From Alteromonas macleodii ATCC 27126 (GTDB lineage: Bacteria; Pseudomonadota; Gammaproteobacteria; Enterobacterales; Alteromonadaceae): 64,000 nucleotides of DNA. The stretch covers positions 4,464,001 to 4,528,000 of the forward strand of contig NC_018632.1 of NCBI RefSeq assembly GCF_000172635.2, in the 5' to 3' direction. Below, piece after piece: positions 8,570-19,128 of this stretch (the stretch's first letter is position 1; each line of letters begins with the position of its first letter). Made by a program: the position numbers and the translations under genes. The notes under the pieces are model-generated. The model saw nothing but the letters and a program-made list of their open reading frames with translations, did not search any database and was not told the origin of the DNA.

Positions 8570-10918
8570 ATGATTATCAATAAAATTGCAGATGAACTTA
8601 GCGTTCAACCTTCGCAAGTAACTGCCGCTGTTAAACTTCTTGATGAAGGGTCTACCGTACCTTTTATCGCGCGCTACCGAAAAGAAGTGACACAAGGCCT
8701 TGATGACACACAGCTGCGTACCTTGGAGCAGCGCTTAACCTACCTGCGAGAGCTTGAAGAGCGCCGCGATGTAATCCTTAAATCTATCGAGGAACAGGGC
8801 AAACTAACCGACGAGCTTAAAAGCAGTATCACCAGTGCTGACAGCAAAACTACCTTGGAAGATTTGTACTTACCGTACAAGCCTCGCCGACGCACTAAAG
8901 GCCAAATAGCGATTGAAGCAGGCCTTGAACCTCTCGCTGATACCTTATTCTCTACCCCAGATACCGATGCTGAAAGTGCAGCAAGCGAATACGTTAACGC
9001 AGATAGTGGCATTGCTGATACTAAAGCAGCATTAGAAGGCGCCCGCTATATCTTAATGGAGCGCTTCGCCGAAGACGCTACACTGCTGGCAAAAGTGCGC
9101 AAGTACTTAACTGAAAACGCTTATGTAAAAAGCACGGTTGTATCAGGTAAAGAGCAAGAAGCCGCCAAATATAAAGACTATTTCGAACACAGTGAAAAGT
9201 ACAAGAACGTACCATCTCACCGCGCGCTGGCGATGTTTAGAGGCCGCAACGAAGGCATGCTACACATTCAGCTAGATGCCGACCCGCAGTCAGAAGACAA
9301 CGGCCCATCGCATTGCGAACATATTATTGCCAGCCATTACGATATTATGCACCGCGGCCGTGGTGCAGATGACTTCTTAGCTCAAGTTGTACAGTGGACG
9401 TGGAAAATCAAAATTGGTTTACACATGGAAACTGAGCTATTCAGCGCCCTTCGTGAGCGCGCTGAAGAGGAAGCCATTGAGGTATTCGCTAAAAACTTAA
9501 ACGACCTGTTGATGGCTGCACCTGCAGGTGCAAAAACCACTATGGGTTTAGATCCAGGTTTGAGAACCGGCGTTAAGGTAGCGGTCGTAGACAGCACAGG
9601 AAAAGTGGTCGCAACCAACACCATATTCCCACATGCACCACAAAACCAGTGGGATAAATCTATTCGTACGCTCACCACGTTGTGCAAGCAATACAAGGTA
9701 GATTTGATCAGCATTGGCAACGGTACAGGCTCACGCGAAACCGACAAACTCGTTGGCGAAATGCTCAAGAACAACAGCGAGCTTACTGCACAAAAAATTA
9801 TGGTCAGTGAAGCGGGTGCATCGGTGTATTCAGCCTCTGAGCTTGCTTCAAAAGAATTGCCTGACCTTGACGTGTCAATCCGCGGCGCAGTGTCTATCGC
9901 TCGACGCTTGCAAGACCCGCTGGCAGAGCTGGTTAAAATTGAGCCTAAAGCTATTGGTGTAGGCCAATATCAGCATGACGTAAGCCAAAGCCAGTTGGGC
10001 AAGTCGCTAGACCGTGTTATTGAAGACTGTGTAAACGCTGTCGGGGTTGACTTGAACACTGCTTCGCCCGCGCTATTGAGCTACGTATCGGGCTTGAATA
10101 AAACTCTAGCGCATAACATTGTTAATTTCAGAGACACCAACGGTGCTTTCCCAGACCGTAAAGCGCTATTGAAAGTAGAACGTTTAGGGCCTAAAGCCTT
10201 TGAGCAAGCGGCGGGCTTCCTTCGCATTGTAAACGGCACCAACCCACTTGATGCCTCTGCGGTTCACCCAGAAGCATACCCAGTGGTAGATAAGATTGTT
10301 GATACTACCGCTGTTGCAGTTAACGACATCATCGGCAATACCGAGCTGCTAAAAAGCCTGTCGCCAGATACCTTTACCAGCGATGCATTCGGTTTACCAA
10401 CTGTTAAGGACATTCTAAAAGAGCTGGATAAACCAGGCCGCGATCCCCGTCCAGAGTTTAAGACTGCTGCGTTTAAAGAAGGCGTTGAAACCATCAATGA
10501 CCTTAAACCAGGCATGATTTTAGAGGGCGTAGTGAGCAACGTGGCGAATTTTGGCGCATTCGTTGATGTAGGTGTACATCAAGATGGACTAGTGCATATT
10601 TCAGCACTAACTAACAAGTTTATCTCAGACCCTCGCGAGGTGGTTAAAGCGGGCGATATCGTTAAAGTAAAAGTGCTTGAAGTAGACGTACCGCGCAAGC
10701 GTATCTCCTTCACCATGCGCTTAGACGATACACCGAGTCAAAGCAATAATGCAGGCGGCAAACCAGCAGCAGGAAAGCCACAAAGTAAAGGGGCTGGGCG
10801 TGCTAACGCAAAAGCAAACCCTCGTTCAAATCAGGGTGGCGGCAATCGCAATAGCCAACCTCAAAATAGCGCTATGGGCAACGCCTTTGCCGATGCCTTT
10901 GCTAAAGCGAAAAAGTAA
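8570..10918 (+). CDS. tex: Tex family RNA-binding transcription accessory protein
   Basis: A 782-residue Tex protein. The order fits the family: an N-terminal helical domain ([30 protein letters not shown]), a YqgF/RuvC-like domain with [16 protein letters not shown], a helix-hairpin-helix region ([17 protein letters not shown]) and an S1 domain near residues 645-715 ([31 protein letters not shown]). A Gly/Asn/Lys/Ala-rich disordered tail of about 60 residues follows. Tex binds nucleic acid and affects transcription; it is usually non-essential. The ATG at 8570 follows GAGCGACTT. It is a single-gene unit with its own terminator. Confidence 0.96.
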   Translation: MIINKIADELSVQPSQVTAAVKLLDEGSTVPFIARYRKEVTQGLDDTQLRTLEQRLTYLRELEERRDVILKSIEEQGKLTDELKSSITSADSKTTLEDLYLPYKPRRRTKGQIAIEAGLEPLADTLFSTPDTDAESAASEYVNADSGIADTKAALEGARYILMERFAEDATLLAKVRKYLTENAYVKSTVVSGKEQEAAKYKDYFEHSEKYKNVPSHRALAMFRGRNEGMLHIQLDADPQSEDNGPSHCEHIIASHYDIMHRGRGADDFLAQVVQWTWKIKIGLHMETELFSALRERAEEEAIEVFAKNLNDLLMAAPAGAKTTMGLDPGLRTGVKVAVVDSTGKVVATNTIFPHAPQNQWDKSIRTLTTLCKQYKVDLISIGNGTGSRETDKLVGEMLKNNSELTAQKIMVSEAGASVYSASELASKELPDLDVSIRGAVSIARRLQDPLAELVKIEPKAIGVGQYQHDVSQSQLGKSLDRVIEDCVNAVGVDLNTASPALLSYVSGLNKTLAHNIVNFRDTNGAFPDRKALLKVERLGPKAFEQAAGFLRIVNGTNPLDASAVHPEAYPVVDKIVDTTAVAVNDIIGNTELLKSLSPDTFTSDAFGLPTVKDILKELDKPGRDPRPEFKTAAFKEGVETINDLKPGMILEGVVSNVANFGAFVDVGVHQDGLVHISALTNKFISDPREVVKAGDIVKVKVLEVDVPRKRISFTMRLDDTPSQSNNAGGKPAAGKPQSKGAGRANAKANPRSNQGGGNRNSQPQNSAMGNAFADAFAKAKK

Positions 10919-10950
10919 ACGGTAGCGCTTAACCGTGACTTTGAAGCAAC

Positions 10951-10980
10951 AAGGCCCTCTTTTTAAAGTGGGCCTTTTTC
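10951..10980 (+). terminator. Rho-independent terminator after tex
   Basis: AAGGCCC (10951-10957) pairs with GGGCCTT (10970-10976) and T residues follow on the plus strand. It separates tex from the convergent xylan locus. Confidence 0.85.
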
Positions 10981-11032
10981 TTATCTCAGAGCAGTTTGGA
11001 GAGCAATTGAAAAGCCGAATGATCGTTCCGCC

Positions 11033-12514
11033 CTAGGAGCTAGAACAATAATGCTGCAAAAAAGCTTCGTGAGATGGCATATTTTGCAGCCCCTTCTGTA
11101 CTGCCATCTCTATGCCTTGTAAGAATCTTTGCAGTTCGTGTACGGGCATACCTCTTACACTGGAGTGATAACTTTTAGGTATTATTCCCTGCCCCAGCAT
11201 AACTTGCGTCCATGAATCGACTCTGAAAAGCTCTCCGTCTTCCTGAAAGGCATGGCCAAACTCTTCAAACAACTGCATACGGTGCTTCAATGTTTCGGGC
11301 ACTTCCATGTCATGGCAATACTGCCAGAATGGGCTGTCCTTACGATGCGTAGCGTGATAATGGAGAATAATGAAGTCCCTAATTTTAACAATCTCATCAA
11401 GTGTTTGACGATTATATTCCTTGGCAATACGTTCGCTGACTCCACTATTAGGAAAGAGTTTTAAAAAGCGAATGACGCCCATTATGATCAGATGAATACT
11501 GGTGGACTCCAGAGGCTCTACAAAACCACTCGACAACCCAAGCGCTAGACAATTCTTATTCCACGCCTGAAGGCGTCGGCCAGTTTTAAACTTTATCACT
11601 CTAGGTGTGGTGATCGTTTTACCTATTACGTTATCGAGAAGACGTTGTTTAGCATCATCATCTGACAAATATTGACTGCAATAAACCAGTCCATTACCAG
11701 TCCGGTGTTGCAGAGGAATCTTCCATTGCCAACCACTGTCATGCGCTATGGCCATTGTAATAGGGCGTGGGGCGCCGACAGATTCAGTTTGCACGGCTAT
11801 AGCCCTGTCACAGGGCAGCCATTGTGACCAATCTTCGTAGCCTGTTTTCAACGTTTCCTCGATGAGTAAACCTTTGAATCCGGTGCAATCGATAAAGAAG
11901 TCACCATGTATTACTTCGCCCGAAGCGAGTTGAAGATACTCTATATAGCCCGTTTCCTTATTTTGGTGAACGTATTCGATCTTTCCTTCTTTTCGAACAA
12001 CACCTCTTGTTTCACAGTAATCGTGGAGCATCTGGGCATATAGGCTGGAATCCAGGTGATAAGCATACTGAGTATTTGAATTCTGAGAAGTGGCGAATTT
12101 ATCTTGCTTAGCAGCTTGAAGCTCAAAACAATAGTTTCCAAAATCTTTAACCACTCCTTGTTCTTTGCCATACAGCCAGAAGTGATGGAAGGGTGCGACA
12201 AAACTCTCTCGCCCAGTAACGCCAAATGTGTGAATATAAGCATCACCATTTTGGCCCCAGTTTTCAAACTGTATGCCAAGCTTAAAGGTGGCCGACGTCG
12301 CCTGCATAAATTCCTTTTCGTCAATACCCAGCAATTTGTGGAATACGCGCATAGGAGGGATAGTGGCTTCGCCAACACCAACTGTTCCAATTTCGTCAGA
12401 TTCGACCAACGTGATGCTAATTGTAGGACCCATTTGCTTAGCAATTGCTGCCGCCGCTGTCCAACCCGCAGTCCCGCCTCCAGCAATGACGATCTTTTTC
12501 ACGCTTTTATTCAC
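11033..12514 (-). CDS. Tryptophan-halogenase-like flavoprotein
   Basis: A 493-residue FAD-dependent protein of the tryptophan 7-halogenase family. It has the Rossmann motif GGGTAGW (residues 12-18), the family motif WQWKIP at 262-267, and Lys78 in the position of the catalytic lysine of PrnA-type halogenases. Members next to TonB receptors, SapC and JmjC-like cupins are common in carbohydrate loci of marine and plant-associated bacteria, but their substrate is not known; halogenation of tryptophan itself is unlikely here. It follows the cupin gene by 16 bases and ends the minus-strand group. What it modifies cannot be told from the sequence. Confidence 0.9.
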   Translation of the reverse strand: MNKSVKKIVIAGGGTAGWTAAAAIAKQMGPTISITLVESDEIGTVGVGEATIPPMRVFHKLLGIDEKEFMQATSATFKLGIQFENWGQNGDAYIHTFGVTGRESFVAPFHHFWLYGKEQGVVKDFGNYCFELQAAKQDKFATSQNSNTQYAYHLDSSLYAQMLHDYCETRGVVRKEGKIEYVHQNKETGYIEYLQLASGEVIHGDFFIDCTGFKGLLIEETLKTGYEDWSQWLPCDRAIAVQTESVGAPRPITMAIAHDSGWQWKIPLQHRTGNGLVYCSQYLSDDDAKQRLLDNVIGKTITTPRVIKFKTGRRLQAWNKNCLALGLSSGFVEPLESTSIHLIIMGVIRFLKLFPNSGVSERIAKEYNRQTLDEIVKIRDFIILHYHATHRKDSPFWQYCHDMEVPETLKHRMQLFEEFGHAFQEDGELFRVDSWTQVMLGQGIIPKSYHSSVRGMPVHELQRFLQGIEMAVQKGLQNMPSHEAFLQHYCSSS

Positions 12515-12530
12515 TATTGTCTCTCTTTTC

Positions 12531-13565
12531 TTATCTATTCAGTTTGTTTACCAGCATAGCTCGCAGTTGGCGGGATTTTAGTTCATCTAATGGAGAAAGA
12601 AGTCCGTGTGATTCAGGAGGTAGGTGCTGAGTAGGTAATAATTCATCGTTAAAAATATAATAGTCGAACACGTGTTTCCAAGCAGCTTTTTCGTGAGCAG
12701 GTTTGTCTCGAAGGCTCAAGATAGAATGGTATAAAGCGTTCATTGCTGAGCCCATAAATCGCTCAGCATTGCTCCACCAGTAGTTAACTAAAATATTAAA
12801 TTTATCCAATCCTTCCACTTGATGCCACCACATGCTGGGGATAAAAATGGCGTCACCAGGCTCTAATTCGGCAGTGATACCTTTTTCTTCAGCCTGTTTA
12901 AACTTAGGGTGTTTTTGATAATCAGGGTCGCAAAAATTTACCATAGAGATTGCTTGTCCTCCTGGCGTAGGCGATAAGGGTCCAGGATACAGATTTTCGA
13001 TTTGATCTGGTGGAAACAATATGAACTTGCGCCGGCCTTTTACTACACATGCCATGTTATCTGATGCATCGTAATGACATTTGGCGATAGACTTATTGCC
13101 TATCCAAATGCTCGGAATCGGAGATTCAGAATTAGGTGCTAGTTTCGCAAACGACATATCGAGATCATTTTTTTGGCGAAGGCCGGGGAAACTAGAATCT
13201 ATAACGTTTGAAGCGATATACACGCTTGGCGGCGCTGAATCCTCAAGATAAGTTATAATTAGGTCTAAGACACCGCCTATATGAGCTTTTTCTTTTTTGA
13301 AATTGAGTTGGGTTGCATTGTCGTTATACCCGTACTGCCCAGCGAGCCCAGCTTCCCCAAAGTAGGTCAGGGTAGGCCGACCATTGTAGAAAGCTTTCAG
13401 GTACTCCGCGGCGGCGATATCGGAGTGTAGGCTTTTTTTTACAAGTTCCCAGTGATTAACAAGCCCCCTGAGGACTATAGGTTCGTCGTAACTATTCAAA
13501 TCGTCTGGTATGTTTCCCGATTTGCTGGGACGAAGTTCTCTCGCTTTTCGAGTAATAGGTCTCAT
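12531..13565 (-). CDS. JmjC-like cupin (cupin_8) protein
   Basis: A 344-residue cupin-like protein of the JmjC/asparaginyl-hydroxylase type. The likely iron ligands are intact: His164 and Asp166 (KCHYDASDN) and His248 (SMWWHQV). The Lys/Arg segment GRRKFILFPPDQ after the HxD is typical of 2-oxoglutarate-dependent hydroxylases. Its substrate is unknown. It sits between the sapC and halogenase genes on the same strand, 11 and 16 bases away, so all three probably form an operon. Confidence 0.88.
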   Translation of the reverse strand: MRPITRKARELRPSKSGNIPDDLNSYDEPIVLRGLVNHWELVKKSLHSDIAAAEYLKAFYNGRPTLTYFGEAGLAGQYGYNDNATQLNFKKEKAHIGGVLDLIITYLEDSAPPSVYIASNVIDSSFPGLRQKNDLDMSFAKLAPNSESPIPSIWIGNKSIAKCHYDASDNMACVVKGRRKFILFPPDQIENLYPGPLSPTPGGQAISMVNFCDPDYQKHPKFKQAEEKGITAELEPGDAIFIPSMWWHQVEGLDKFNILVNYWWSNAERFMGSAMNALYHSILSLRDKPAHEKAAWKHVFDYYIFNDELLPTQHLPPESHGLLSPLDELKSRQLRAMLVNKLNR

Positions 13566-13576
13566 CTTTTAAAATA

Positions 13577-14307
13577 CTATTGTGAGAGATAAAGATTTTT
13601 GAGGTTTATAAGCTTTCTTACATTTGTCATAGATGCCACCACTGCGAAGGCAAGTTGTAAGTAACCGGATTTACTTAACGCCTGCAATTCGCTACCTGTC
13701 AATGCTGCGAGTCTTTCTTCATGAATAGTATAGTTACCACTTAACCTTCGCTTTTCACCATTGTTTAATTCAAATTCAATATTGACAGGCTCTATAAGAT
13801 CTAACGCTAAAAATTGTTTAAACATATCGCTTTGGATTTCCAAACCACTATCTATAACCGACAAACACGATGATATATGGTTCAAATATGGGCTATTTCC
13901 TCCATGAGTTAGGAAAAGCGATTGTCCTTCACTGTTACTCACTTTAGGGTGATCCATATCAATGTGTATAACAGCATTTTTTTCTTCGCTGTGACTTGGT
14001 TGTTGAAAGCCAATTAGAAAAGGCCCTTTATTAAGGACTGCGGGTACGTAATCAGCCTTCCACCCCGATGGATAAGAGGCGTCTAAAAACAAGTTTTCGT
14101 TTTTTCCAGACCCAGTAATACTACACATTGATAACCGTCGAATTCGCCATCTCGACGGAAAAAAATAGGATAGTGTTTTTGTAGTTCAATGAATTCAGAT
14201 GGGAAAGCTAAAACACTAGCCTGATCATCACCATACCGTGCGGCGTAGTGAGTAATAACTTTTGTATCTTTGTGATTGACGTTGTTTAACAGCACGTGTT
14301 TTGTCAT
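13577..14307 (-). pseudogene. SapC family protein, interrupted by a one-base frameshift
   Basis: Two overlapping frames together make one SapC-like protein of about 243 residues. The first part starts at 14307 (MTKHVLLNNV, with GGGGAGAC upstream), carries ARYGDDQASVLAFPSEF and YPIFFRRDGEFDGYQCVVLLGLEK, then leaves frame. The second part resumes ENLFLDASYPSGWKADYVPAVLNKGPFLIGF and runs to 13577. The switch is at a run of six A (minus strand, about 14096-14101). One more A would read LGLEKNENLFLD without a break, so a base is missing, or the run slips during expression. SapC proteins near TonB receptors have no proven role. I cannot tell a true mutation from a sequencing error. Confidence 0.82.
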
Positions 14308-14420
14308 CTGTCTCCCCTTAATCACATGGTCTGAATGCACCCAATGTGATTGCTGTGAAAGCCTTTTATATTGCCCACAACAACACTAAAATAAAACATG
14401 TAATACACACATTCAGACAA

Positions 14421-14446
14421 TTAAAAAGGCCGCTGTACCGCGGCTA
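14421..14446 (-). terminator. Terminator after the TonB receptor gene
   Basis: On the minus strand GCCGC and GCGGC enclose a 6-base loop and are followed by CTTTTTAATT. This would end the receptor transcript, so sapC, the cupin and the halogenase probably need their own promoter or read-through. Confidence 0.75.
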
Positions 14447-14459
14447 TAAATAGCTATTT

Positions 14460-14486
14460 GCGCTGGCAAGCTATTGTTGCCAGCGC
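14460..14486. repeat. 9-bp perfect inverted repeat next to receptor stop
   Basis: GCGCTGGCA and TGCCAGCGC, separated by 9 bases, lie 15 bases after the receptor stop codon. Together with the terminator hairpin at 14421-14446 it makes two tandem stems, which may protect the receptor mRNA 3' end. Confidence 0.6.
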
Positions 14487-14500
14487 TTGAAACAACTCAC

Positions 14501-17500
14501 TTAGAACTTATAGCGGGCACCAAGGTTGTAACGCGCTCCAAGCTCCGTCAAGAACCACATTTGCGTTTTGTTTCGTGCAAAGTCTCGTGCGTTCTCGCCC
14601 GTTACATTTATACCCTCGACGAAAACACTGAATTGCTCATTTATGTTATAGCTAAGGTTTACATCAACTTGTGTGTAAGCTTCGGTATACCGGGGGTTAT
14701 TTGAGCCACCTCGGTTAGCTTCAGCTAAAAATTCATCGCGCCAGTTAACAGCTATTCGCGCTTGGAATTTGTCATCTTCGTACAAGCCCACTAGGTTAGC
14801 CGTATCGCTTAGCCCAATTAAAGCAAACTGTGACGTATTAGGATCTGCGTTGTTATCAAAGCCTACATCACCGTTTACGAAGGTATAGTTGGCCTGAACG
14901 CCAAAGCCTGTCTCGCCAAAGAAATGCTGAACAGCAAACTCTGCCCCGTAGATTTTCGCAGAGCGGTTGTTATCAGGAGTGTTAGTCCTAAACACATACT
15001 CTGGGTCTGACTCATCGGCGAGAATATCCCATCCTGGAGTTTCTGCGAGTTGCTGTATCTGTTCGGGCGTGCCAGTGTAGTCAGCCGCTCCGTTAGGAAA
15101 GGCTTCTGGCTGGCTTAGCAATACGGTCATTGCGTATAAAGATGTATCATCTACAGCGATACCCAAATCTTGGAGAGCGGCGGCGGCTTCCTGAGCACGA
15201 GGACCCGCGGTTGGGTTGCGTATACCTAGAATGGTCTGGTCTACTTGACGGCTGCCTAAGAAATTAGCCACATCTTTTTGAAAGAATCCTGCAGAAACAT
15301 AGCTCGTAGAATCGTAGTACCATTCTAGCGACACATCTGTATTCGACGACTCAAGTGGCAACAAGCCTGGGTTTGAGGCGTTCGCCGTAGGTATTGCACC
15401 TAATAACGTAGAACCGCCGCCACCACCGAAGTTGCTCGCCGACACACCGAGGCTGCCAAGTCCTGCACGAGCAATAGTTTTGCTATAAGAGAAGCGACCA
15501 ATCAAATCTTCGCTAATTTCCAGTTTCAAATCTAAGCTAGGTAGTAAATAATCATAGCTGTTCTCAGCTGATGCTGGCGTTGGGGGGACATCAGAATTTA
15601 CAAAGGGAACGATATCGTTATTATCTTCCCAACGGAATAAAGTTTGACCTACTAGAGAGGTTGATTTCACATCTGTTTCTTCGTAACGAAGCCCGGTTAG
15701 CACGCTGAAATACATGCCGCCAAGTTCTCCATCTAATGAAACTTGTGCATACGCCGCTAAAGTGTCCTCTTGAATTGTATCGTCAAACGACAAGGCTTGC
15801 TCGGTTGACGATGGAATGCCTAGATATAAAGATTCAGCGGCTGTATAAAGTTCACGAGCGTCAGCAATAAAGCCAAAGCCACCCGGTAGTACACCGTAAT
15901 CGTCAAATTCACCAGGTAGATCGAAAGGTTGAATTAAGTCACCAAACTCGCCAGGATTAGCAACCCCCCAGTTACCTAAGGCAATGTTGTTGCCTGCGGT
16001 TTGGAACGAACGAGATTCCATTTCCCGAGCTTCAACACCAAAGTCGAATCGACCATTATCTAACACATATTCGCCGTCTAATTTAAACTGTGTGATCTTC
16101 GAGCGCTGAGCTGCGTTACGAATACGCGCAATTGACGAACCTACATCACCGGCATCAACTACTCCGTTATTATTGGCACCACGAATACTGTCGTCGTAAA
16201 CATTTAGATAAGTAGGTAGCTCCGAATCGTAGAACCACTCCCTCTCTACTACAGTAGGGGCGCCTAAGCCCACCGCAATTTCTCCCGAGCCACGTGGGCC
16301 GGTACCACGACTGTGCATCTCCGAGTCATGCGCATCAAACGTAAGTGAAAAGTCGTTATTTACTAAATATTTAAAGTTTACACCTATTGAGTCTAGCGTA
16401 TTAGTTTGCTCTCGCCACTGTTGCTCATAGCCTTCATCTGTTCCGCCAGCATAGGTCTCTCTCATATAGATAGGAGTTTTTACAGTGCTGTTATCGAATT
16501 CCACAACCTGTGTATTGCTGCCAGTTTGCACCCAGTTAGTAATTTCGCCACGTTGTTCAACTATTTCGTTTTCAGCAAAGGTGTAGTCAACGGAGGCTGT
16601 GAACTGCTCTGTAGGAGCAAACTGAAGAGTTAACTGCACATTATCGCGAACGCGCTGAGTATTTGAGAATGCGTAACGAATGTCATTTGGGCGAGCGTAT
16701 AACTGGCCTTGCTGGGGAGCATTGATATATTCAGCACTTGTCGTATTCCACAGCCTATCTGGATCAGCAAGATCGTCCCAATAATCGATATTCCAGTCAT
16801 TTACCGTCGCACCGGTGTAACCTGAGTCACGCTCTTGGTGGATCGCAGCTACGCTAACGCCCCAGGTCGCGTCATCGTTAGCGTAACTAACAATCGCCGA
16901 GGCCTCTGGAGTTACATCGTCTCCCGTTCTATTTGTCGTGTCATGTACCGCTTTTACACCCGCAGTAGCCGTAAAACCTTCATTGTCTAAGGGTTTAGCT
17001 GTCACGATATTAATGGTTGCACCAATGCCGCCCGTTGCAATATTGGCCTTACCTGTTTTATATACTTCTACCGCTCTAACGGCCTCTGAAGCCAAATTTT
17101 GGAAATCAAATGAACGGGTGTTACCCCCACGAGTTGTTCCGTCAGCACCAGAACCCGCACCATAAGTAATAGCCGCAGGCATTGTACGACCATTGAGTGT
17201 AATCATATTATTACCACCCGCGAAACCGCGAACAGTCACTTCTGAACCTTCGCCGTTAGTCCGGCTGATTGAAACACCGGTAATACGCTGTAACGATTCT
17301 GCGAGGTTAGTATCTGGGAACTTACCAATATCTTCAGCTGAAATTGCATCTACGATACCAGCAGAATAACGCTTAATAGATGCGGCTTCTTGCAAACTAC
17401 CTCTTATACCTGTTACTTCGATAATCTCTGTTTCTTGATCATCTTGTTCCTGAGCAAGTACGGGAGTTGAAATTGTAACTCCCAAAATTAAGGATAAACT

Positions 17501-17539
17501 TGTTGCCAACTGTGTTTTGGCAAACTTTCTTTTCGACAT
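14501..17539 (-). CDS. TonB-dependent receptor (xylo-oligosaccharide uptake, inferred)
   Basis: A 1012-residue outer-membrane receptor. A signal peptide ends near residue 29 (VLAQ). A probable TonB box region (ETEIIEVTGIR) follows, then the plug domain (about 45-180: IGKFPDTNLAESLQRITGVSI, VRGFAGGNNMITLNGR) and a 22-strand barrel to a C-terminal Phe (LGARYKF). It is of the long type found in Alteromonas, Caulobacter and Xanthomonas carbohydrate loci. Context (XylR, xylanases, GH115) makes xylo-oligosaccharides or glucurono-decorated ones the likely substrate; the sequence alone does not prove this. GGAGAAGG lies just before the ATG. It follows xylR by 303 bases. Confidence 0.93.
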   Translation of the reverse strand: MSKRKFAKTQLATSLSLILGVTISTPVLAQEQDDQETEIIEVTGIRGSLQEAASIKRYSAGIVDAISAEDIGKFPDTNLAESLQRITGVSISRTNGEGSEVTVRGFAGGNNMITLNGRTMPAAITYGAGSGADGTTRGGNTRSFDFQNLASEAVRAVEVYKTGKANIATGGIGATINIVTAKPLDNEGFTATAGVKAVHDTTNRTGDDVTPEASAIVSYANDDATWGVSVAAIHQERDSGYTGATVNDWNIDYWDDLADPDRLWNTTSAEYINAPQQGQLYARPNDIRYAFSNTQRVRDNVQLTLQFAPTEQFTASVDYTFAENEIVEQRGEITNWVQTGSNTQVVEFDNSTVKTPIYMRETYAGGTDEGYEQQWREQTNTLDSIGVNFKYLVNNDFSLTFDAHDSEMHSRGTGPRGSGEIAVGLGAPTVVEREWFYDSELPTYLNVYDDSIRGANNNGVVDAGDVGSSIARIRNAAQRSKITQFKLDGEYVLDNGRFDFGVEAREMESRSFQTAGNNIALGNWGVANPGEFGDLIQPFDLPGEFDDYGVLPGGFGFIADARELYTAAESLYLGIPSSTEQALSFDDTIQEDTLAAYAQVSLDGELGGMYFSVLTGLRYEETDVKSTSLVGQTLFRWEDNNDIVPFVNSDVPPTPASAENSYDYLLPSLDLKLEISEDLIGRFSYSKTIARAGLGSLGVSASNFGGGGGSTLLGAIPTANASNPGLLPLESSNTDVSLEWYYDSTSYVSAGFFQKDVANFLGSRQVDQTILGIRNPTAGPRAQEAAAALQDLGIAVDDTSLYAMTVLLSQPEAFPNGAADYTGTPEQIQQLAETPGWDILADESDPEYVFRTNTPDNNRSAKIYGAEFAVQHFFGETGFGVQANYTFVNGDVGFDNNADPNTSQFALIGLSDTANLVGLYEDDKFQARIAVNWRDEFLAEANRGGSNNPRYTEAYTQVDVNLSYNINEQFSVFVEGINVTGENARDFARNKTQMWFLTELGARYNLGARYKF

Positions 17540-17842
17540 GTGCCTTCTCCAGATCCCGCATTAATGAGTGTATTAATTCGTTAACATCATCTGTACCGCT
17601 ATTCGTTATTTTCAAATTACACCGATGATTGTTTAACGCCTCAATAATAGCGCTCGAGATAAGACAAAAGCCTTTATGTAATTTATCAAACCGTTAACTA
17701 AATTTTAACAGGCGTGAGTTTTTACTGTTCTAAGTAGGATTAGTTCGACAAGTATGAGCATTAAATAAAATCCTATAGTGATTACCAAAGGGCTTGAACC
17801 GAACTCTTTTTAGCTGAGGATAGGTAGTGCCATTGTTGCAAC
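17540..17842 (-). promoter_or_regulatory. Receptor upstream region
   Basis: This 303-base gap between xylR and the receptor contains no supported gene. It is AT-rich and should carry the receptor promoter. The 10-mer AATAATAGCG (17643-17652) occurs identically in the xylR/symporter intergenic region at 19180-19189. TTGTTTAA lies 17 bases or so before it. A weak 6-bp inverted pair TAGGAT/ATCCTA lies near the xylR stop. Confidence 0.45.
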
Positions 17843-19039
17843 TTAAAAACTAGCCACTTTACTTTCCTTACCCTTTTGATTTTCGCTTCTATAAGCTGAT
17901 GGCGTTGAATTAAAGTGCTTGTTGAAAACAGAATACATATATTGGAGTGAGGGATAACCGCATTTTTCGGCAATGTCATTAATTGACATCTCTGATTCGG
18001 CGAGTAGCTTACACGCGCGAACAAGTTTCTCGTTATGAATTGCTGTATGAACACTGTAGCCATGTTCTTGTTGAAAACGGTTTTCGAGATTAGACCTGGA
18101 AATACCTACGAAGTCTGTTACCTGATCAACCTTGATACCTTTAGTGGCAAACTGTCGTATAAAGTGAACGGCTTGAATTACATAAGGGTCAGACAATGCT
18201 TTAAATTCTGTCGATTGACGTGCTTCAACGCCTACTGGACCCACTAATACCTGACTTTCAGGCACCTTTTTACCTTCTAACCGCTTGTGAAGAAGTTTCG
18301 CGGCTTTGTACCCCATTTCGAAACAACCTTGTGTCACTGAACTCAAGCTAATCCGGCTTAGGTTTCTTGCTAAGTCGTCATTATCAATGCCAATAATTGA
18401 TACTCTTTCAGGAACCTCTACCCCTAAGTGATCACATGCTTGGAGTAGGTGCCGTGCTCGGGCATCGTTTACCGCAATAATCCCTATAGGCTTTGGCAGA
18501 TTCTCTATCCAATCGCTTAATTGCTTAAACGTGGAATGCCATGTTTTACGGTTTGTGGCATGGCCTTTATAAATTTGGTAGCTATATTCTTCTTTACTTG
18601 CCAACTTCGCGAATGCGCGCTCACGCTCGATAACCCACCGATGATGTTCATCGAGGGGTACGCTATACATCGCAAAACGTTTTAATCCTTTCTCTTTTAG
18701 GTGTTTAAACGCAGATTCAACCAGCGCGAAATTGTCTGATGCCACGTAAGGAATATTCGGGTATTGTTCTAGGTCAGAATAGGAGCATCCTACACCGATA
18801 ACCGGTTCAGATATGTTGTCTACAATTTTCTTGATTTCTAGGTCATCATAGTTAGCTATTAATCCATCACAGCGCCATTCACTAACATCATCACCGTGAA
18901 ACCTAAAGTCCTCTTCTAAAAAGACGTCCCAATCGACTTTAGTGGTATGCAGGTAGTGTCCGATACCCTCTAGAATTTGTCGATCATACACGTTATTAGC
19001 ATTAAAAAGCAGCGAAATGCTGTGTTTTGATTCATACAT
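17843..19039 (-). CDS. xylR: Xylose regulator XylR (AraC family with sugar-binding domain)
   Basis: A 398-residue regulator closely like E. coli XylR. Residues about 7-275 form a LacI/periplasmic-binding-protein-like xylose-sensing domain (LLFNANNVYDRQILEGIG, ALVESAFKHLKEKGLKRFA, GIIAVNDARARHLLQ). Residues about 285-390 hold two AraC helix-turn-helix motifs (IKVDQVTDFVGISRSNLENRF and MSINDIAEKCGYPSLQYMY). In enterobacteria XylR activates xylose genes when bound to xylose. Here it lies divergent from the GPH symporter and next to the receptor, so it is the likely controller of this whole locus. AGGTCC lies before the ATG. Confidence 0.95.
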   Translation of the reverse strand: MYESKHSISLLFNANNVYDRQILEGIGHYLHTTKVDWDVFLEEDFRFHGDDVSEWRCDGLIANYDDLEIKKIVDNISEPVIGVGCSYSDLEQYPNIPYVASDNFALVESAFKHLKEKGLKRFAMYSVPLDEHHRWVIERERAFAKLASKEEYSYQIYKGHATNRKTWHSTFKQLSDWIENLPKPIGIIAVNDARARHLLQACDHLGVEVPERVSIIGIDNDDLARNLSRISLSSVTQGCFEMGYKAAKLLHKRLEGKKVPESQVLVGPVGVEARQSTEFKALSDPYVIQAVHFIRQFATKGIKVDQVTDFVGISRSNLENRFQQEHGYSVHTAIHNEKLVRACKLLAESEMSINDIAEKCGYPSLQYMYSVFNKHFNSTPSAYRSENQKGKESKVASF

Positions 19040-19128
19040 ACTCGGACCTGAACCTGTTAATCGACCAAATGTAGTATTACTTGATACTCTGAATTTGAAT
19101 ACATTTCAAGCCTAGTTGAAAGCCGTAA

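Noticed and set aside
12104..12581. Plus-strand open frames opposite the halogenase gene
   Set aside because: They are shadows of the minus-strand gene; they have no start signals or family motifs.
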